A stretch of DNA of 64,000 nt from Vibrio sinaloensis (GTDB taxonomy: Bacteria > Pseudomonadota > Gammaproteobacteria > Enterobacterales > Vibrionaceae), in the NCBI RefSeq assembly GCF_023195835.1, contig NZ_CP096199.1:2356001-2420000 (forward strand), in the 5' to 3' direction. A model generated the notes under the pieces. The model did not search any database and had not been told where the DNA came from. It worked only from the letters and a program-made list of their open reading frames with translations. Numbering within the stretch: the stretch's first letter is position 1; the number at the start of each line of letters is the position of its first letter. A program made the translations under genes and the position numbers. Shown one piece after another: positions 28,981 through 39,295 of the stretch.

Positions 28981-30636
28981 TTAAGCCCGATCAGCGTATT
29001 GGTATTTTGCCCGTTTGTGTTCAAACATTCGTTCATCTGCCTGCTTTACAGCGCTGAAGTTTGAGCGATTTTCCTCAAAATGTGCGATGCCGAAACTCAC
29101 ACCAACGTTGGGGAGAAAATCATACTTTAGGTCTTGGTCGAGCTGTTCAAGCACTTGAGTGATAACACTTTGGTGGTGTTCAGGCGAAATTATTCCAAAC
29201 TCATCACCAGAAATTCGGTATAAACAACTTGCTTCCGGCAGCATCGAAGAGAGCTTTTCCCCAAACGAAACGAGTAGGTTATCCCCCATTTCATGGCCAA
29301 AATTATCATTACAACGTTTAAGACCGTCTAAATCAACGTATACAAACACTTCATTCGGGGTCGCTCGTTGCAAGCCTTCTTCCATCGCATAACGATTAGG
29401 GAGCTGAGTTAATGCGTCGGTTTTCGCCTGTTTTAAATGCGCTTCAGCCTGACGTAGCGCAACGGCCTTTTCCTGCTGTAATCGGGTCATTTGATAAGCG
29501 ATCACACATGACAGCATCAACACTTCGCATACCACAGCAATCAAGCCCAAGTGAGCCATGTAAATCGTCTTTAAACCAGCAATCTGCTCCTGACTTATCG
29601 CAATCGAGCCAAACAGCACAAAACCGAAGTTCGCAACTAAATACCAACGCGCGATGATGTTTCCTTGCCAAACTTTGTAACCACCCGCAACCACTCCATA
29701 CAAAAGAAAGAGCCCCACCGCAGATCGGTTGAACTCATTTTGCAAGTTAACAAAGATGGTTGAGAGCAATACAAACAAGCTGAAAAGCGCGATCAACCCT
29801 ACACCCAGCCGCCATATCCAACGGTCATTCTCTCGCTTGATTCCTAACAGTTGGAGGACAAATAACAGGTAAGCGATGTTAGAGAAAAGGATCGGCCAAC
29901 TGGCGCCACCATACCAATGAATCCCCACCAGCTGAGGCAGCACTAACAAACTCGTCGCATTGAACAGCAGGTTTCCGAGAATAAAACCAGCATAGCTAAA
30001 ATCTACCCAGCTATGGCGAGTAATGGATAACACCAAGTAGTAGAAAAACAGACCGAATAGAATACCCAGCCCCAATAGCGTAATGCTATTACCTAACTTG
30101 ATTTCACTAACGTATGCCGTCTTAGACATAATAAAGGGCGTGGGCGGAGCGATGTTGAATTGAGAGCTCTGCCATGTCACCAATCGGTAGTTGCCCTCAG
30201 GCAATCGAACATCACAGCCATTGCGCAAGAAATAATCGTTGTGAGCCTCGCGCTTGAGCAATCCACCGTCGAAATAGGCTATTTGCTGGCCGTTTTCATC
30301 GTAGAGCCAATGATGAAACACACCAATCAAAGCTGAGTTGCGAAAATCAATCACATAATCGTTGGCTATGGACAAAGAGAAGCGTAGCTCACTGACATGG
30401 GTACCTCCAGTGAGCCGAAACGAATCTATAGGGTATTGCAAACGATCTTGAGTGCTGGTTATTTCGCTTGGTTGTTTAAGGTGATTCGCATCGTACCAAT
30501 GGATATCTGTCATTTCGATTGCGCGAACAGGAAAGGAGCTTAAAAGCCCTCCAACGAGCACGAAACACGCGACAAGTAACAGCTTGTCGAACGAAATCCC
30601 CTTTAATGACTGCATTCCAAGTAATACCAATTCCAT
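28981..30636 (-). CDS. Membrane-bound GGDEF protein with 7TMR-DISM sensory region
   Basis: Probable diguanylate cyclase of 551 residues. N-terminal signal/anchor (about 15-38), an extracytoplasmic DISMED2-like beta domain (about 45-175; ends IAPPTPFIMS), seven transmembrane segments (about 185-390), a short coiled linker, and a GGDEF domain. The active-site motif is SGDEF at 476-480 rather than GGDEF, a variant found in both active and inactive enzymes; DLDGLKRCNDNFGHEMGD upstream is intact. I see no RxxD inhibitory site before the motif. Two Met codons (residues 1 and 8) are possible starts. Single gene between ndk and fusA. Confidence 0.87.
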   Translation of the reverse strand: MELVLLGMQSLKGISFDKLLLVACFVLVGGLLSSFPVRAIEMTDIHWYDANHLKQPSEITSTQDRLQYPIDSFRLTGGTHVSELRFSLSIANDYVIDFRNSALIGVFHHWLYDENGQQIAYFDGGLLKREAHNDYFLRNGCDVRLPEGNYRLVTWQSSQFNIAPPTPFIMSKTAYVSEIKLGNSITLLGLGILFGLFFYYLVLSITRHSWVDFSYAGFILGNLLFNATSLLVLPQLVGIHWYGGASWPILFSNIAYLLFVLQLLGIKRENDRWIWRLGVGLIALFSLFVLLSTIFVNLQNEFNRSAVGLFLLYGVVAGGYKVWQGNIIARWYLVANFGFVLFGSIAISQEQIAGLKTIYMAHLGLIAVVCEVLMLSCVIAYQMTRLQQEKAVALRQAEAHLKQAKTDALTQLPNRYAMEEGLQRATPNEVFVYVDLDGLKRCNDNFGHEMGDNLLVSFGEKLSSMLPEASCLYRISGDEFGIISPEHHQSVITQVLEQLDQDLKYDFLPNVGVSFGIAHFEENRSNFSAVKQADERMFEHKRAKYQYADRA

Positions 30637-30693
30637 CTGGTTAATAACAATAATATTACTACAATCCCAACCGTCTGCATCGCTACTACTAAC

Positions 30694-30722
30694 AAAAAAG
30701 CCAACAACTGTGTTGTTGGCTT
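30694..30722 (-). terminator. Rho-independent terminator after ndk
   Basis: AAGCCAACAAC (30699-30709) pairs with GTTGTTGGCTT (30712-30722); on the minus strand the stem is followed by TTTTTTG. It separates ndk from the GGDEF gene. Confidence 0.88.
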
Positions 30723-30756
30723 GCTACTTACTTCAATCGCTGTTCATTGCGCTCAA

Positions 30757-31182
30757 TTAACGAGGGCAAATTTCCGAACTTGGGAAGAAAAATTCGATTT
30801 CGCGGGCCGCTGATTCAGGACTGTCAGAGCCGTGAACAGAGTTGTGGCGCATACTCAAGGCATAATCTGCGCGAATAGTCCCGCACGCAGCTTGCTCTGG
30901 GTTGGTTTTGCCCATCAACTCACGGTAACGAGCAATGGCATCTTCACCTTCTAATACCTGAACCATGACAGGGCCTGATGTCATGTACTCTTTCAACGCT
31001 GGGAAGAACTCTTTGCCTTCGTGCTCAGCGTAAAAACCACTCGCTTGCTCTTCAGTCAAGTGCACCATCTTAGCGGCGATGATTCGCAATCCAGCCTTTT
31101 CAATTCGGTGATAGATTTCACCAATAAGGTTACGTTCTACTGCATCAGGCTTAACAATAGAAAAAGTTCTTTCTAGAGCCAT
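30757..31182 (-). CDS. ndk: Nucleoside diphosphate kinase
   Basis: 141-residue cytoplasmic enzyme that moves the gamma-phosphate between nucleoside triphosphates and diphosphates. Features: [15 protein letters not shown] start, catalytic His117 in NSVHGSD, and the GTIRADYA substrate loop. Length and motifs are those of bacterial Ndk. A terminator follows; pepB is 54 bases upstream on the same strand and may be co-transcribed. Confidence 0.96.
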   Translation of the reverse strand: MALERTFSIVKPDAVERNLIGEIYHRIEKAGLRIIAAKMVHLTEEQASGFYAEHEGKEFFPALKEYMTSGPVMVQVLEGEDAIARYRELMGKTNPEQAACGTIRADYALSMRHNSVHGSDSPESAAREIEFFFPSSEICPR

Positions 31183-31236
31183 AAGGGTATCCTTTCGTTT
31201 TTGTTTTAATGGAAGAGGCTCTGTGGCCTCTTAATT

Positions 31237-32535
31237 CTATTTATCAGCTTGTTGAATCAACAAGCCTGCTAGGGTGCGTACGCCAACACCGGTAGCGCCC
31301 GCCGCCCACTTATCAGTAGGGCCTTTGCGATAGGTCGCCGCACAGTCAAAGTGCAACCAACCCTTTTTGTAGTCTTCGACAAAGTAAGACAGGAAAGCCG
31401 CCGCTGTGCTTGCACCTGGTGAGTAATCACCACTGCTGATGTTTGACAAGTCTGCAAAGTTCGAAGGTAACATGCCGCGATGGAAATCCGCTAAAGGAAG
31501 TGGCCACAGGCCCTCTTTTTCGTGATTCGCTGCAGTTAACGCCTGATGAGACAATTCATCGTCAAAACTCATTAAAGCATGATAGTCATTGCCGAGCGCG
31601 TTTTTCGCAGCACCGGTAAGTGTGGCACAATCGATAATCAGATCAGGATTCTGTTCACTCGCGTAAATAAGTCCATCAGCCAACACTAAGCGTCCTTCGG
31701 CATCCGTATTCATGATCTCAACGGTTTTGCCATTTTTGTAGGTGATAATGTCGCCTAGTTTGAGCGCTCGACCAGAAATCATGTTTTCTGCGCAGCACAA
31801 AATCAGTTTCACGCGCTTGTTGAGGCCACGCATGATAGCGAGTCCAAGACCACCCGCGATCGTTCCCGCCCCCCCCATATCGGCCTTCATCGCGGTCATA
31901 AAGTTAGATGGTTTGATGCTGTAACCGCCAGAGTCAAAGGTAATCCCTTTACCGACCAAGCACGCAAACACTGGAGCGTTTTCATCGCCTGTCGGATTGA
32001 AATCTAACTGCAACATGGCCGAAGTGCGTTCAGAGCCACGCCCGACAGCATAAATACCTTGCCATCCTTCAGTAAGCAGATCTTTGTCTTTGACGATACG
32101 AGCAGTGACAGTCCCTTCTGGTGCCACAGATTTGATAAACTCAGCAGCCATGGTCGCTAGTTGACGTGGCGCCACTTCCTCTGCAGGCTTATTGATAATG
32201 TCTCGGGTGAAGTCGGTTGCTTTAATACGTGCATTTAATTCAGATTGTTCTGCATCAGCGAGCGCTGGCCACACTAGGGTGTTAGCTTTTTTCGGCCCAC
32301 GGTAACCTTGATGAAAAGCCCAGATTTTTTCTAGGTCCCAGTCTTGACCTTCAAGCGCCACACTCACAATGCCTTGTGAATCCAGCTTTCGGGCAGCACG
32401 TTGAATAGCGCCCAAATCATGGCTGTCGGCTAAATGAACAGTCGCACTCTGTTCTGAAAAAGAGAGAATCGCCTTATCGCCCCATTGCGGTGCCGCAGGA
32501 GCTTGGCTTAGAAATACTGACATCTGTGTAGACAT
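31237..32535 (-). CDS. pepB: Aminopeptidase B (M17, leucyl aminopeptidase family)
   Basis: 432-residue cytosolic metallopeptidase. The M17 signature NTDAEGRL is present, with metal-binding residues in [18 protein letters not shown] and the DAEGR loop, and catalytic Lys/Arg in the same region. The length of about 430 and the sequence fit PepB rather than the ~500-residue PepA. In E. coli it follows iscX; here a terminator (32614-32646) separates it from the isc operon, so it probably has its own promoter. Confidence 0.92.
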   Translation of the reverse strand: MSTQMSVFLSQAPAAPQWGDKAILSFSEQSATVHLADSHDLGAIQRAARKLDSQGIVSVALEGQDWDLEKIWAFHQGYRGPKKANTLVWPALADAEQSELNARIKATDFTRDIINKPAEEVAPRQLATMAAEFIKSVAPEGTVTARIVKDKDLLTEGWQGIYAVGRGSERTSAMLQLDFNPTGDENAPVFACLVGKGITFDSGGYSIKPSNFMTAMKADMGGAGTIAGGLGLAIMRGLNKRVKLILCCAENMISGRALKLGDIITYKNGKTVEIMNTDAEGRLVLADGLIYASEQNPDLIIDCATLTGAAKNALGNDYHALMSFDDELSHQALTAANHEKEGLWPLPLADFHRGMLPSNFADLSNISSGDYSPGASTAAAFLSYFVEDYKKGWLHFDCAATYRKGPTDKWAAGATGVGVRTLAGLLIQQADK

Positions 32536-32613
32536 GGTTACTCCTTGTCTTTACTGGCGTTGCCTACGCCTTTTCTATTCACTGCTGGATGTTAACACTT
32601 TAATGTGAAATTG

Positions 32614-32646
32614 ATAAAAAAACGGACCATAAGGTCCGCTTTTTTT
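32614..32646 (-). terminator. Rho-independent terminator of the isc operon
   Basis: On the minus strand CGGACC-TTAT-GGTCCG (32623-32638) is followed by TTTTTTT. It lies between the iscX stop and the pepB start. Confidence 0.88.
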
Positions 32647-32685
32647 GCTAATTTTTGTTAACTGCGATGGTTTTCCCGTTAAGGG

Positions 32686-32880
32686 TTAGTCCATTTCATC
32701 CATCCAACATAGAATGACCGCTTCAAGAATCTTTTCATTGGAACGATTCGGTTCGTCCTCAAACTCTTCAAGTTCGGTAATCCACTGGTGCAAATCAGTA
32801 AACCTGACATTCTTTGGATCCACGTCTGGGAATTTGTCACACAACTCAATTGCGATATCTCGTGAATCAGTCCACTTCAT
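32686..32880 (-). CDS. iscX: Fe-S assembly protein IscX
   Basis: 64-residue acidic protein ([10 protein letters not shown] start, then [17 protein letters not shown] and a C-terminal CWMDEMD). IscX binds IscS and iron and modulates cluster assembly. Last gene of the isc operon, 25 bases after fdx. Confidence 0.95.
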   Translation of the reverse strand: MKWTDSRDIAIELCDKFPDVDPKNVRFTDLHQWITELEEFEDEPNRSNEKILEAVILCWMDEMD

Positions 32881-32905
32881 AGTTCCCTTCCTTTTTATCC
32901 AGTTA

Positions 32906-33244
32906 TTAGTGATCTTCTGATGCGTGGTTTAGGGTGTACTTTGGAATTTCCACCACCAGGTCTTCATCAGCTACCTTCGCCTGACAACCTAAGCGAGACT
33001 CAGGCTCTAAGCCCCACGCTTTATCCAGCATGTCATCTTCAAGCTCGTCACTCTCTTCAAGAGAATCAAAGCCTTCACGAATCACCACGTGACAAGTGGT
33101 ACACGCACAAGATTTTTCACACGCGTGTTCAATTCCAATACCGTTCTTAAGCGCGACATCAAGCACGGTTTCCCCAGACTGCGCTTCGAGTACAGCGCCT
33201 TCTGGGCATAGGTCTTCATGCGGCAAAACAATAATCTTAGGCAT
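32906..33244 (-). CDS. fdx: ISC-type [2Fe-2S] ferredoxin
   Basis: 112-residue ferredoxin that donates electrons during cluster assembly on IscU. Cluster ligands Cys42, Cys48, Cys51 ([13 protein letters not shown]) and Cys87 (RLGCQAK) are all present. Located between hscA and iscX, 11 bases after hscA. Confidence 0.96.
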   Translation of the reverse strand: MPKIIVLPHEDLCPEGAVLEAQSGETVLDVALKNGIGIEHACEKSCACTTCHVVIREGFDSLEESDELEDDMLDKAWGLEPESRLGCQAKVADEDLVVEIPKYTLNHASEDH

Positions 33245-33255
33245 AACTTTATCTC

Positions 33256-35109
33256 TTAAATATCGTTGACTGATTGACCTGCCAGTGCAGCTCGAATCGA
33301 TTTATCCATACGGCGCGATGCGAAATCTTGGCTCGCCTTATCCGTGTCTTTGATACCTTGTTCAATAGCATCGGCATCATCACCATTGCGCAGCTCGATC
33401 AGTGCTTCAATGGCTTTGAGCAGCTCAGTGCGCTCTTGGTCTGACAGCAGGTCATCACCATCAGCTTGCATCGCAGCCAACAAGCCTTCTATAACTCGGT
33501 CAGCCTCAACGCGCTGTTCAGCCAAAGCCCTCGCCTGCATATCTTGTTTCGCATGGGTCATAGAGTCACGCAGCATATTCGCCACTTCGTCGTCGCTTAA
33601 ACCATAAGAAGGCTTGACTTGGATTTCTGACTGAACACCGGTGCTTTTTTCCATCGCAGTAACAGAAAGCAGACCATCTGCATCGACTTGGTAGGTGACA
33701 CGAATGTGTGCTGCGCCTGCCGCCATAGCCGGGATACCTTTGAGAGAAAAACGCGCCAGTGAGCGACAGTCATCAACCATTTCACGCTCGCCCTGAACCA
33801 CATGAACACTCATTGCCGTTTGACCATCTTTAAAGGTAGTAAACTCTTGAGCACGTGCGACAGGGATAGTGGTATTGCGCGGTACGATTTTCTCGACCAA
33901 ACCACCCATGGTTTCGATACCAAGCGAGAGTGGGATCACGTCGAGTAGCAACATTTCTGAATCAGGCTTGTTACCAACCAAAATATCGGCTTGAATGCCC
34001 GCCCCAATCGCAACCACTTCGTCAGGGTTGATGCTCGTCAATGGAGTGCGGCCAAAGAACTCACCCACCATTTCGCGTACCAGTAGAGTACGGGTTGAGC
34101 CACCGACCATCACCACTTCTAAAACTTCTTCCGTATCAACCTCTGCATCTTTTAGTGCACGGCGACAAGACATCAGTGTTTTCTTGACCAGCGGACGGAT
34201 CAGCGCTTCAAACTCTTGGCGAGAGACTTTACCGGACCAACCCAATACATCGACGTCAACTTCATCCTGTTGAGAAAACGCGATTTTGGTTTTGGTAGCC
34301 ACATTGAGAACTACGCGATGCTGCTCTGAAGTAAGAGGAGTTGCCACTGCTGACTTTTCTACCAAATAATCGGCCAATAGATGGTCAAAATCATCACCAC
34401 CTAAAGCAGAATCACCGCCTGTTGCCAGCACCTCAAACACACCTTTTGATAGACGCAAAATCGAAATATCAAAAGTACCACCGCCTAAATCATAAACGGC
34501 AATAACGCCCTCTTGACCCGAGTCAAGCCCATAGGCTATTGCGGCCGCTGTCGGCTCGTTCAATAAACGCAACACATGCAAGCCAGCAAGCTTGGCTGCA
34601 TCTTTAGTTCCTGCACGTTGAGCGTCATCAAAATAAGCAGGGACAGTAATGACTGCTCCAGCAAGCTCCCCGCCAAGCGTCTGCTCCGCGCGTTGACTCA
34701 ATGCACGTAAAATGTCAGCTGACACTTCAATCGGGTTTTTCGCTCCTGCCGCGGTTTGGATAACCGGCAAACCATTGTCACTGGTTGTGAATTGGTAAGG
34801 TAAGTTGGGGTAACGAGCTTGAATGTCGCTCAAAGATCTTCCCAACAGGCGCTTTACAGAAATGATCGTATTGTCAGGATCGGTTTCAGCTTTGGCTTTG
34901 GCAGCCTCACCAACTATTGACGACTGCTCAGAATAGTTGACGACAGAAGGCAGTAGGCTCTGACCTTGCTCGTCTTTTAAAGTGTTAGCGTCACCACTAC
35001 GAACCGATGCAACCAATGAGTTGGTGGTACCTAAGTCGATACCAACTGCAAGTTTGTGCTCGTGTGGCGCCGAGCTTTGGCCCGGCTCTGCAATTTGAAG
35101 TAATGCCAT
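33256..35109 (-). CDS. hscA: Hsp70-type chaperone HscA
   Basis: 617-residue DnaK-like ATPase dedicated to IscU; it releases the Fe-S cluster to acceptors. Nucleotide-binding domain motifs are GIDLGTTNS near residue 24, YDLGGGTFD and VGGSTR; the substrate domain has the LSLGIET sequence, and a helical lid follows. It starts 18 bases after hscB. Recognises the LPPVK motif of IscU, which is present in this window's IscU. Confidence 0.96.
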   Translation of the reverse strand: MALLQIAEPGQSSAPHEHKLAVGIDLGTTNSLVASVRSGDANTLKDEQGQSLLPSVVNYSEQSSIVGEAAKAKAETDPDNTIISVKRLLGRSLSDIQARYPNLPYQFTTSDNGLPVIQTAAGAKNPIEVSADILRALSQRAEQTLGGELAGAVITVPAYFDDAQRAGTKDAAKLAGLHVLRLLNEPTAAAIAYGLDSGQEGVIAVYDLGGGTFDISILRLSKGVFEVLATGGDSALGGDDFDHLLADYLVEKSAVATPLTSEQHRVVLNVATKTKIAFSQQDEVDVDVLGWSGKVSRQEFEALIRPLVKKTLMSCRRALKDAEVDTEEVLEVVMVGGSTRTLLVREMVGEFFGRTPLTSINPDEVVAIGAGIQADILVGNKPDSEMLLLDVIPLSLGIETMGGLVEKIVPRNTTIPVARAQEFTTFKDGQTAMSVHVVQGEREMVDDCRSLARFSLKGIPAMAAGAAHIRVTYQVDADGLLSVTAMEKSTGVQSEIQVKPSYGLSDDEVANMLRDSMTHAKQDMQARALAEQRVEADRVIEGLLAAMQADGDDLLSDQERTELLKAIEALIELRNGDDADAIEQGIKDTDKASQDFASRRMDKSIRAALAGQSVNDI

Positions 35110-35127
35110 GATGACCCTTGTTGTTTA

Positions 35128-35643
35128 CTAGCCGAGAAGCTTCTCTTCGACTAGCTCAATTTCATGTTTTAGTTTGGCAATAAATTTTAATTTGCGTACT
35201 CGGTCCGCCGCTTGAGACCAATCGGCTTGATCGAGATCGTGTTCGACGTCGGCCAATTGTTGTTTAAACATCTTGGAGACTTTGGCTTCAAAATCAAACA
35301 GCGCAGTTTCTGGATCAGCACTCGAAGCGATCGATTCTAGTTCTTCACGCAGTTCCATCTGCTGCATCAAGAACATAGGATCCTGCATGGTTTGCTGTTC
35401 ACCGCGAATTTCGACACCGTGTTCAGCGAGTAAATACTCGGCACGAGAAATCGGATTTTTCAATGTTTGATAGGCATCGTTTATCTGTGCTGCTTTTTGC
35501 ACCGCCATCAATCGATCGCGTTCTGAGGCACTGGCAAACTTGTCCGGATGAAACTGCATCTGCAATTGACGGAACTGAGAAGAAAGAAGGCTACCATCCA
35601 GCGAAAACTGACGTGGTAGCCCAAATAACTCAAAGTAATTCAT
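35128..35643 (-). CDS. hscB: Co-chaperone HscB (J protein)
   Basis: 171-residue DnaJ-type co-chaperone that delivers IscU to HscA. The J domain is in the first ~75 residues with the HPD motif at 32-34; the C-terminal helical region (about 90-165) binds IscU. Start and length match the family. Lies between iscA and hscA. Confidence 0.95.
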   Translation of the reverse strand: MNYFELFGLPRQFSLDGSLLSSQFRQLQMQFHPDKFASASERDRLMAVQKAAQINDAYQTLKNPISRAEYLLAEHGVEIRGEQQTMQDPMFLMQQMELREELESIASSADPETALFDFEAKVSKMFKQQLADVEHDLDQADWSQAADRVRKLKFIAKLKHEIELVEEKLLG

Positions 35644-35698
35644 GCTGAATTCGGTCCTTGGTAATCTACCAGCAGGTCAAGCCTACTGGCGCTCTCAA

Positions 35699-36022
35699 TT
35701 AAACGTTGAAGCTCTCACCACAACCACATTCGCTTTTCGCATTTGGGTTATTAAATTCAAACCCTTCGTTCAAGCCTTCTTTGACATAATCAAGCTCGGT
35801 ACCATCGAGATAGACCAAACTCTTCTGATCGATAATGACTTTGACACCTTCGTGCTCGAAGACTTGATCTTCTTCATTTAATTCATCGACAAACTCTAAA
35901 ACATAAGCCATACCAGAACAGCCCGTCGTTTTTACACCCAAGCGTAAACCGATACCTTTGCCTCGGTTATCTAGGAATGATTTAACGCGACTTGCCGCGG
36001 CTTCTGTCATTGTGATGGCCAT
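35699..36022 (-). CDS. iscA: Fe-S assembly A-type carrier IscA
   Basis: 107-residue A-type cluster carrier. The three conserved Cys are C35 (TTGCSGM), C99 and C101 (ECGCGE). Passes clusters to apo-proteins. Sits 69 bases after iscU and before hscB. Confidence 0.96.
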   Translation of the reverse strand: MAITMTEAAASRVKSFLDNRGKGIGLRLGVKTTGCSGMAYVLEFVDELNEEDQVFEHEGVKVIIDQKSLVYLDGTELDYVKEGLNEGFEFNNPNAKSECGCGESFNV

Positions 36023-36091
36023 ACTGCACCTTAGTTTGTCTTTTACGAATGGAATGGGAGAACGAAGCTCCCATTATATACAGATTACTTG

Positions 36092-36472
36092 TTATTGGTG
36101 TTTTTTCTTGTAGTCAGCAACCGCTGCTTTAATTGCATCTTCAGCAAGAATAGAGCAGTGAACCTTTACAGGAGGGAGCTCAAGCTCTTCTGCAATTTCT
36201 GAGTTTTTGATTGCCGCTGCATCATCAATACTCTTGCCCTTCACCCACTCTGTTACTAGTGAGCTCGATGCAATCGCGCTACCACAACCGTAAGTTTTGA
36301 ATTTCGCATCTTCGATAATGCCTTCTGGTGTGACCTTAATTTGCAGCTTCATTACGTCACCACAAGCTGGTGCACCCACCATACCGCTACCAACGCTTGG
36401 GTCTTCTTTATCAAATGAACCGACATTGCGTGGGTTCTCGTAGTGATCAATTACTTTTTCGCTATATGCCAT
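36092..36472 (-). CDS. iscU: Fe-S scaffold protein IscU
   Basis: 126-residue scaffold on which [2Fe-2S] clusters are built. Ligand residues Cys37, Asp39, Cys63 and Cys106 are all in place, and the HscA-binding LPPVK motif is at 99-103. The start is the MAYSEKVIDHY Met at 36472 with GAGGTAAATATC upstream; an in-frame upstream ATG would add 23 residues overlapping iscS and is rejected. Confidence 0.96.
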   Translation of the reverse strand: MAYSEKVIDHYENPRNVGSFDKEDPSVGSGMVGAPACGDVMKLQIKVTPEGIIEDAKFKTYGCGSAIASSSLVTEWVKGKSIDDAAAIKNSEIAEELELPPVKVHCSILAEDAIKAAVADYKKKHQ

Positions 36473-36521
36473 GATATTTACCTCGAATCCTCTATTTATA
36501 TCCTTGGAACCAGACGCGCTA

Positions 36522-37736
36522 TTAGTGGTGTGCCCACTCAACAGTGCTTAGGTCGATTCCCTCTTTGTACATATCCCATAGAGGAGACATGTCTCGCAGC
36601 TTAATCACTGCAGTACGAATTTGTTCAATTGCATAGTCAATCTCTTCTTCGGTAGTAAAGCGACCGAAAGAGAAACGGACCGAACTGTGTGCCAATTCAT
36701 CATCCAAACCTAGCGCTCGTAAAACATACGAAGGCTCAAGACTGGCTGAAGTACATGCACTACCAGAAGAAACCGCAAGATCTTTCAATGACATCAATAG
36801 TGACTCACCTTCAACAAACGCAAAGCTTACGTTCAAGTTGTGCGGAACTCGCTGCTCCAAGTCACCGTTAACGGTCACAGCTTCTAGATCTTTAACGCCA
36901 TCCAACAGACGATTGCGTAATGCTAGTGCGTGCTCAAAATCTTTCTGCATATCTTCTTTAGCAATGCGGAATGCTTCGCCCATGCCGACAATCTGATGGG
37001 TTGGCAGTGTGCCCGAACGGAAACCACGCTCATGTCCACCACCGTGCATTTGCGCCTCTAGACGAATACGTGGCTTACGACGAACATAAAGGGCACCGAT
37101 GCCTTTAGGGCCGTACGCTTTATGAGCTGACAGTGAAATCAAGTCAACTTTCATCTCTTGGACGTCAATAGGCAATTTGCCCGCTGACTGAGCGGCATCG
37201 ACATGGAAAACAATTTTGTTTTCGCGACATAGCTCGCCAATTGAGGCGATATCTTGGATGACACCAATCTCGTTGTTCACATGCATAATCGACACAAGAA
37301 CCGTGTCTTCACGCATTGCATCTTTTAGCTTGTTGAGATCGATCAGGCCATTGGATTCAGGCTCAAGATAGGTGACTTCGAAGCCTTCTCGCTCTAATTG
37401 GCGACATGGGTCCAGCACAGCTTTGTGCTCAGTTTTGCAGGTGATAATGTGCTTACCTTTCTTCGAATAGAAGTGGGCTGCACCTTTAATCGCCAAGTTG
37501 TCAGACTCGGTGGCTCCAGAAGTGAACACGATCTCGCGCGGATCGGCATTGAGCAAATCAGCAATTTGTTCGCGGGCTGTATCAACCGCTTCTTCTGCCT
37601 GCCAGCCGTAACGATGTGAACGTGACGCTGGGTTACCAAACGTACCATCCATAGTCATGTACTGAACCATTTTTTCAGCCACTCGCGGATCAACTGGACA
37701 GGTCGCTGAATAATCTAGATAAATAGGCAGTTTCAT
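36522..37736 (-). CDS. iscS: Cysteine desulfurase IscS
   Basis: 404-residue PLP enzyme that takes sulfur from cysteine and passes it to IscU and other acceptors such as tRNA thiolation enzymes. The PLP Lys206 is in [10 protein letters not shown], and the active-site Cys328 in [10 protein letters not shown]. Length is identical to E. coli IscS. 29 bases after iscR. Confidence 0.97.
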   Translation of the reverse strand: MKLPIYLDYSATCPVDPRVAEKMVQYMTMDGTFGNPASRSHRYGWQAEEAVDTAREQIADLLNADPREIVFTSGATESDNLAIKGAAHFYSKKGKHIITCKTEHKAVLDPCRQLEREGFEVTYLEPESNGLIDLNKLKDAMREDTVLVSIMHVNNEIGVIQDIASIGELCRENKIVFHVDAAQSAGKLPIDVQEMKVDLISLSAHKAYGPKGIGALYVRRKPRIRLEAQMHGGGHERGFRSGTLPTHQIVGMGEAFRIAKEDMQKDFEHALALRNRLLDGVKDLEAVTVNGDLEQRVPHNLNVSFAFVEGESLLMSLKDLAVSSGSACTSASLEPSYVLRALGLDDELAHSSVRFSFGRFTTEEEIDYAIEQIRTAVIKLRDMSPLWDMYKEGIDLSTVEWAHH

Positions 37737-37765
37737 TCTCTACTCCAATGTAACAGGCAGACCGC

Positions 37766-38272
37766 TTAAGAGCGGACGTTCACACCGATGGGTGCAGTGT
37801 GTGTATTTTTATTAGCGAACCCATTATTAACAACAAGCTCAAGGTCTTGTCGGTCAGAAATCTCTAGGACTTCATTGTCTTTCATTAGCTCTCCGAGAGT
37901 AATGTTGTTCAAGAAGTCACTGATGCGTGAGCTCAAATCACGCCATAGCGTATGCGTTAGACAACGAGAGCCACCTTGACAGTCTCCCTTGCCGTTACAC
38001 TTAGTAGCATCGACAGACTCGTCTACCGCAGCAATTACGGTACCGATAGCAATTGAGTGTGCGTCTTCGCCTAAACGGTAACCACCGCCTGGTCCACGAA
38101 CACTCGTTACTAAACCAGCTTTGCGTAACTTAGAGAAAAGCTGTTCTAGATAAGATAGTGAAATCCCTTGTCGCTCTGAAATATCAGCCAGAGGAACAGG
38201 AGTTTGTTGTGAGTGCAGAGCCACATCTAACATGGCTGTCACTGCATATCTTCCTTTAGATGTAAGTCTCAT
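37766..38272 (-). CDS. iscR: Fe-S responsive regulator IscR
   Basis: 168-residue Rrf2-family regulator. Winged helix at residues 1-65 ([18 protein letters not shown]); cluster ligands Cys92, Cys98, Cys104 and His107 match E. coli numbering. Holo-IscR represses the isc operon through type 1 sites, two of which lie just upstream. The start is [11 protein letters not shown] at 38272; the upstream in-frame ATG adds six unlikely residues (MWIWCY). Confidence 0.96.
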   Translation of the reverse strand: MRLTSKGRYAVTAMLDVALHSQQTPVPLADISERQGISLSYLEQLFSKLRKAGLVTSVRGPGGGYRLGEDAHSIAIGTVIAAVDESVDATKCNGKGDCQGGSRCLTHTLWRDLSSRISDFLNNITLGELMKDNEVLEISDRQDLELVVNNGFANKNTHTAPIGVNVRS

Positions 38273-38306
38273 ATAACACCATATCCACATCGTTTATGTG
38301 GTAGGA

Positions 38307-38364
38307 ATTCTCACATACCTGAGTAAAATGGTCAAGTATTTAATTGACTAAAACAGTCAGGTAT
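38307..38364 (-). promoter_or_regulatory. iscR promoter with two adjacent IscR type 1 sites
   Basis: Two 25-bp sequences lie end to end: ATACCTGAGTAAAATGGTCA.. at 38315-38339 and TTAATTGACTAAAACAGTCA.. at 38340-38364. Both match the type 1 IscR consensus (ATASYYGACTRWWWYAGTCRRSTAT) with few mismatches. On the minus strand TTGACC (38330-38335) and GAGAAT (38307-38312), 17 bases apart, form the likely promoter, so the first site covers the -35 and spacer, as expected for repression. Confidence 0.85.
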
Positions 38365-38389
38365 TTAACCCCACATCAAAAAAGGATAA

Positions 38390-39118
38390 TTACTTGTCGG
38401 CGAGACGCTTCTCTATGGCTGTTAAAACACCACGTAGAATATTCAATTCTTGTGCTTCAGGGCGAGCGCGACTAAACAAACGGCGCAGCTTATTCATTAC
38501 TTTGCCTGGTTGTTCTTCACTGATGAACTGGGTCTTCTTAGCGACTTTTTCAAGATGCTGGAAGAACAATTCTAAATCTTTGTGACGCGGATACTCGACC
38601 GGTTCCGAAGGCGCGTATTGACGCTGTTGGTGATCTAGATAAGCTATACGCACTTCATAGCTTAGGGTTTGCACCGCCATTGCTAAGTTCAACGAACTGT
38701 ACTCAGGATTGGCCGGAATGCAAACATGATAGTGACACGTCTGCAGCTCTTCGTTAGTAAGCCCCGTACGTTCTCTTCCAAACACTAAAGCGACAGGGCT
38801 ATTCTGGCCTTCCTCAACAAACTTAACACCGCAGGCGCGAGGCTCGAGCATTGGCCAATCTAACGTGCGAGAACGAGCGCTTGAACCGACCACTAGTGAG
38901 CAATCGGCCACTGCGTCGGCTAAGCTAGCGACAACCGTTGCGTTTTGAGCGATATCAGCAGCGCCGGAAGCTAGAGCAAGTGCCTGCTCATCAACCTGAC
39001 ATTGAGGATCGACCAATACTAAGTTCGACAACCCCATCACTTTCATGGCACGTGCCGCTGAGCCAATATTTCCGGAGTGTGAAGTCCCAACCAGGACCAC
39101 TTTGACGTTGTCGAGCAT
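38390..39118 (-). CDS. trmJ: tRNA (cytidine/uridine-2'-O-)-methyltransferase TrmJ
   Basis: 242-residue SPOUT methyltransferase that methylates the ribose at tRNA position 32. Motifs 1-3 of the SpoU family are visible: [21 protein letters not shown] and [14 protein letters not shown]. The last ~80 residues form the TrmJ C-terminal extension. As in E. coli it lies upstream of iscR on the same strand. Its own promoter carries an IscR-like site (39163-39187). Confidence 0.95.
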   Translation of the reverse strand: MLDNVKVVLVGTSHSGNIGSAARAMKVMGLSNLVLVDPQCQVDEQALALASGAADIAQNATVVASLADAVADCSLVVGSSARSRTLDWPMLEPRACGVKFVEEGQNSPVALVFGRERTGLTNEELQTCHYHVCIPANPEYSSLNLAMAVQTLSYEVRIAYLDHQQRQYAPSEPVEYPRHKDLELFFQHLEKVAKKTQFISEEQPGKVMNKLRRLFSRARPEAQELNILRGVLTAIEKRLADK

Positions 39119-39154
39119 GATAAAATCCTAACACTAAATCTGAAGCAGCAAGAT

Positions 39155-39187
39155 AGTATCATATACCTGAGTAAAATGGTCAGACCC
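39155..39187 (-). promoter_or_regulatory. trmJ promoter with IscR-like site
   Basis: ATACCTGAGTAAAATGGTCA (39163-39182) is identical over 20 bases to the first IscR site of the iscR promoter; the outer right arm (GACCC instead of AGTAT) has decayed. On the minus strand CTGACC (39178-39183) and GATACT (39155-39160) are 17 bases apart, the same layout as at iscR. Confidence 0.65.
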
Positions 39188-39295
39188 TTGAGACTAAAAA
39201 AACCGACGCACAAAAATTAACCACTTCCATTTGGCTGTTATTCTGGTATACTCCCGGCCGTTTTTCTGTTCTTTAACATCCGTTGGGAAATTAGT

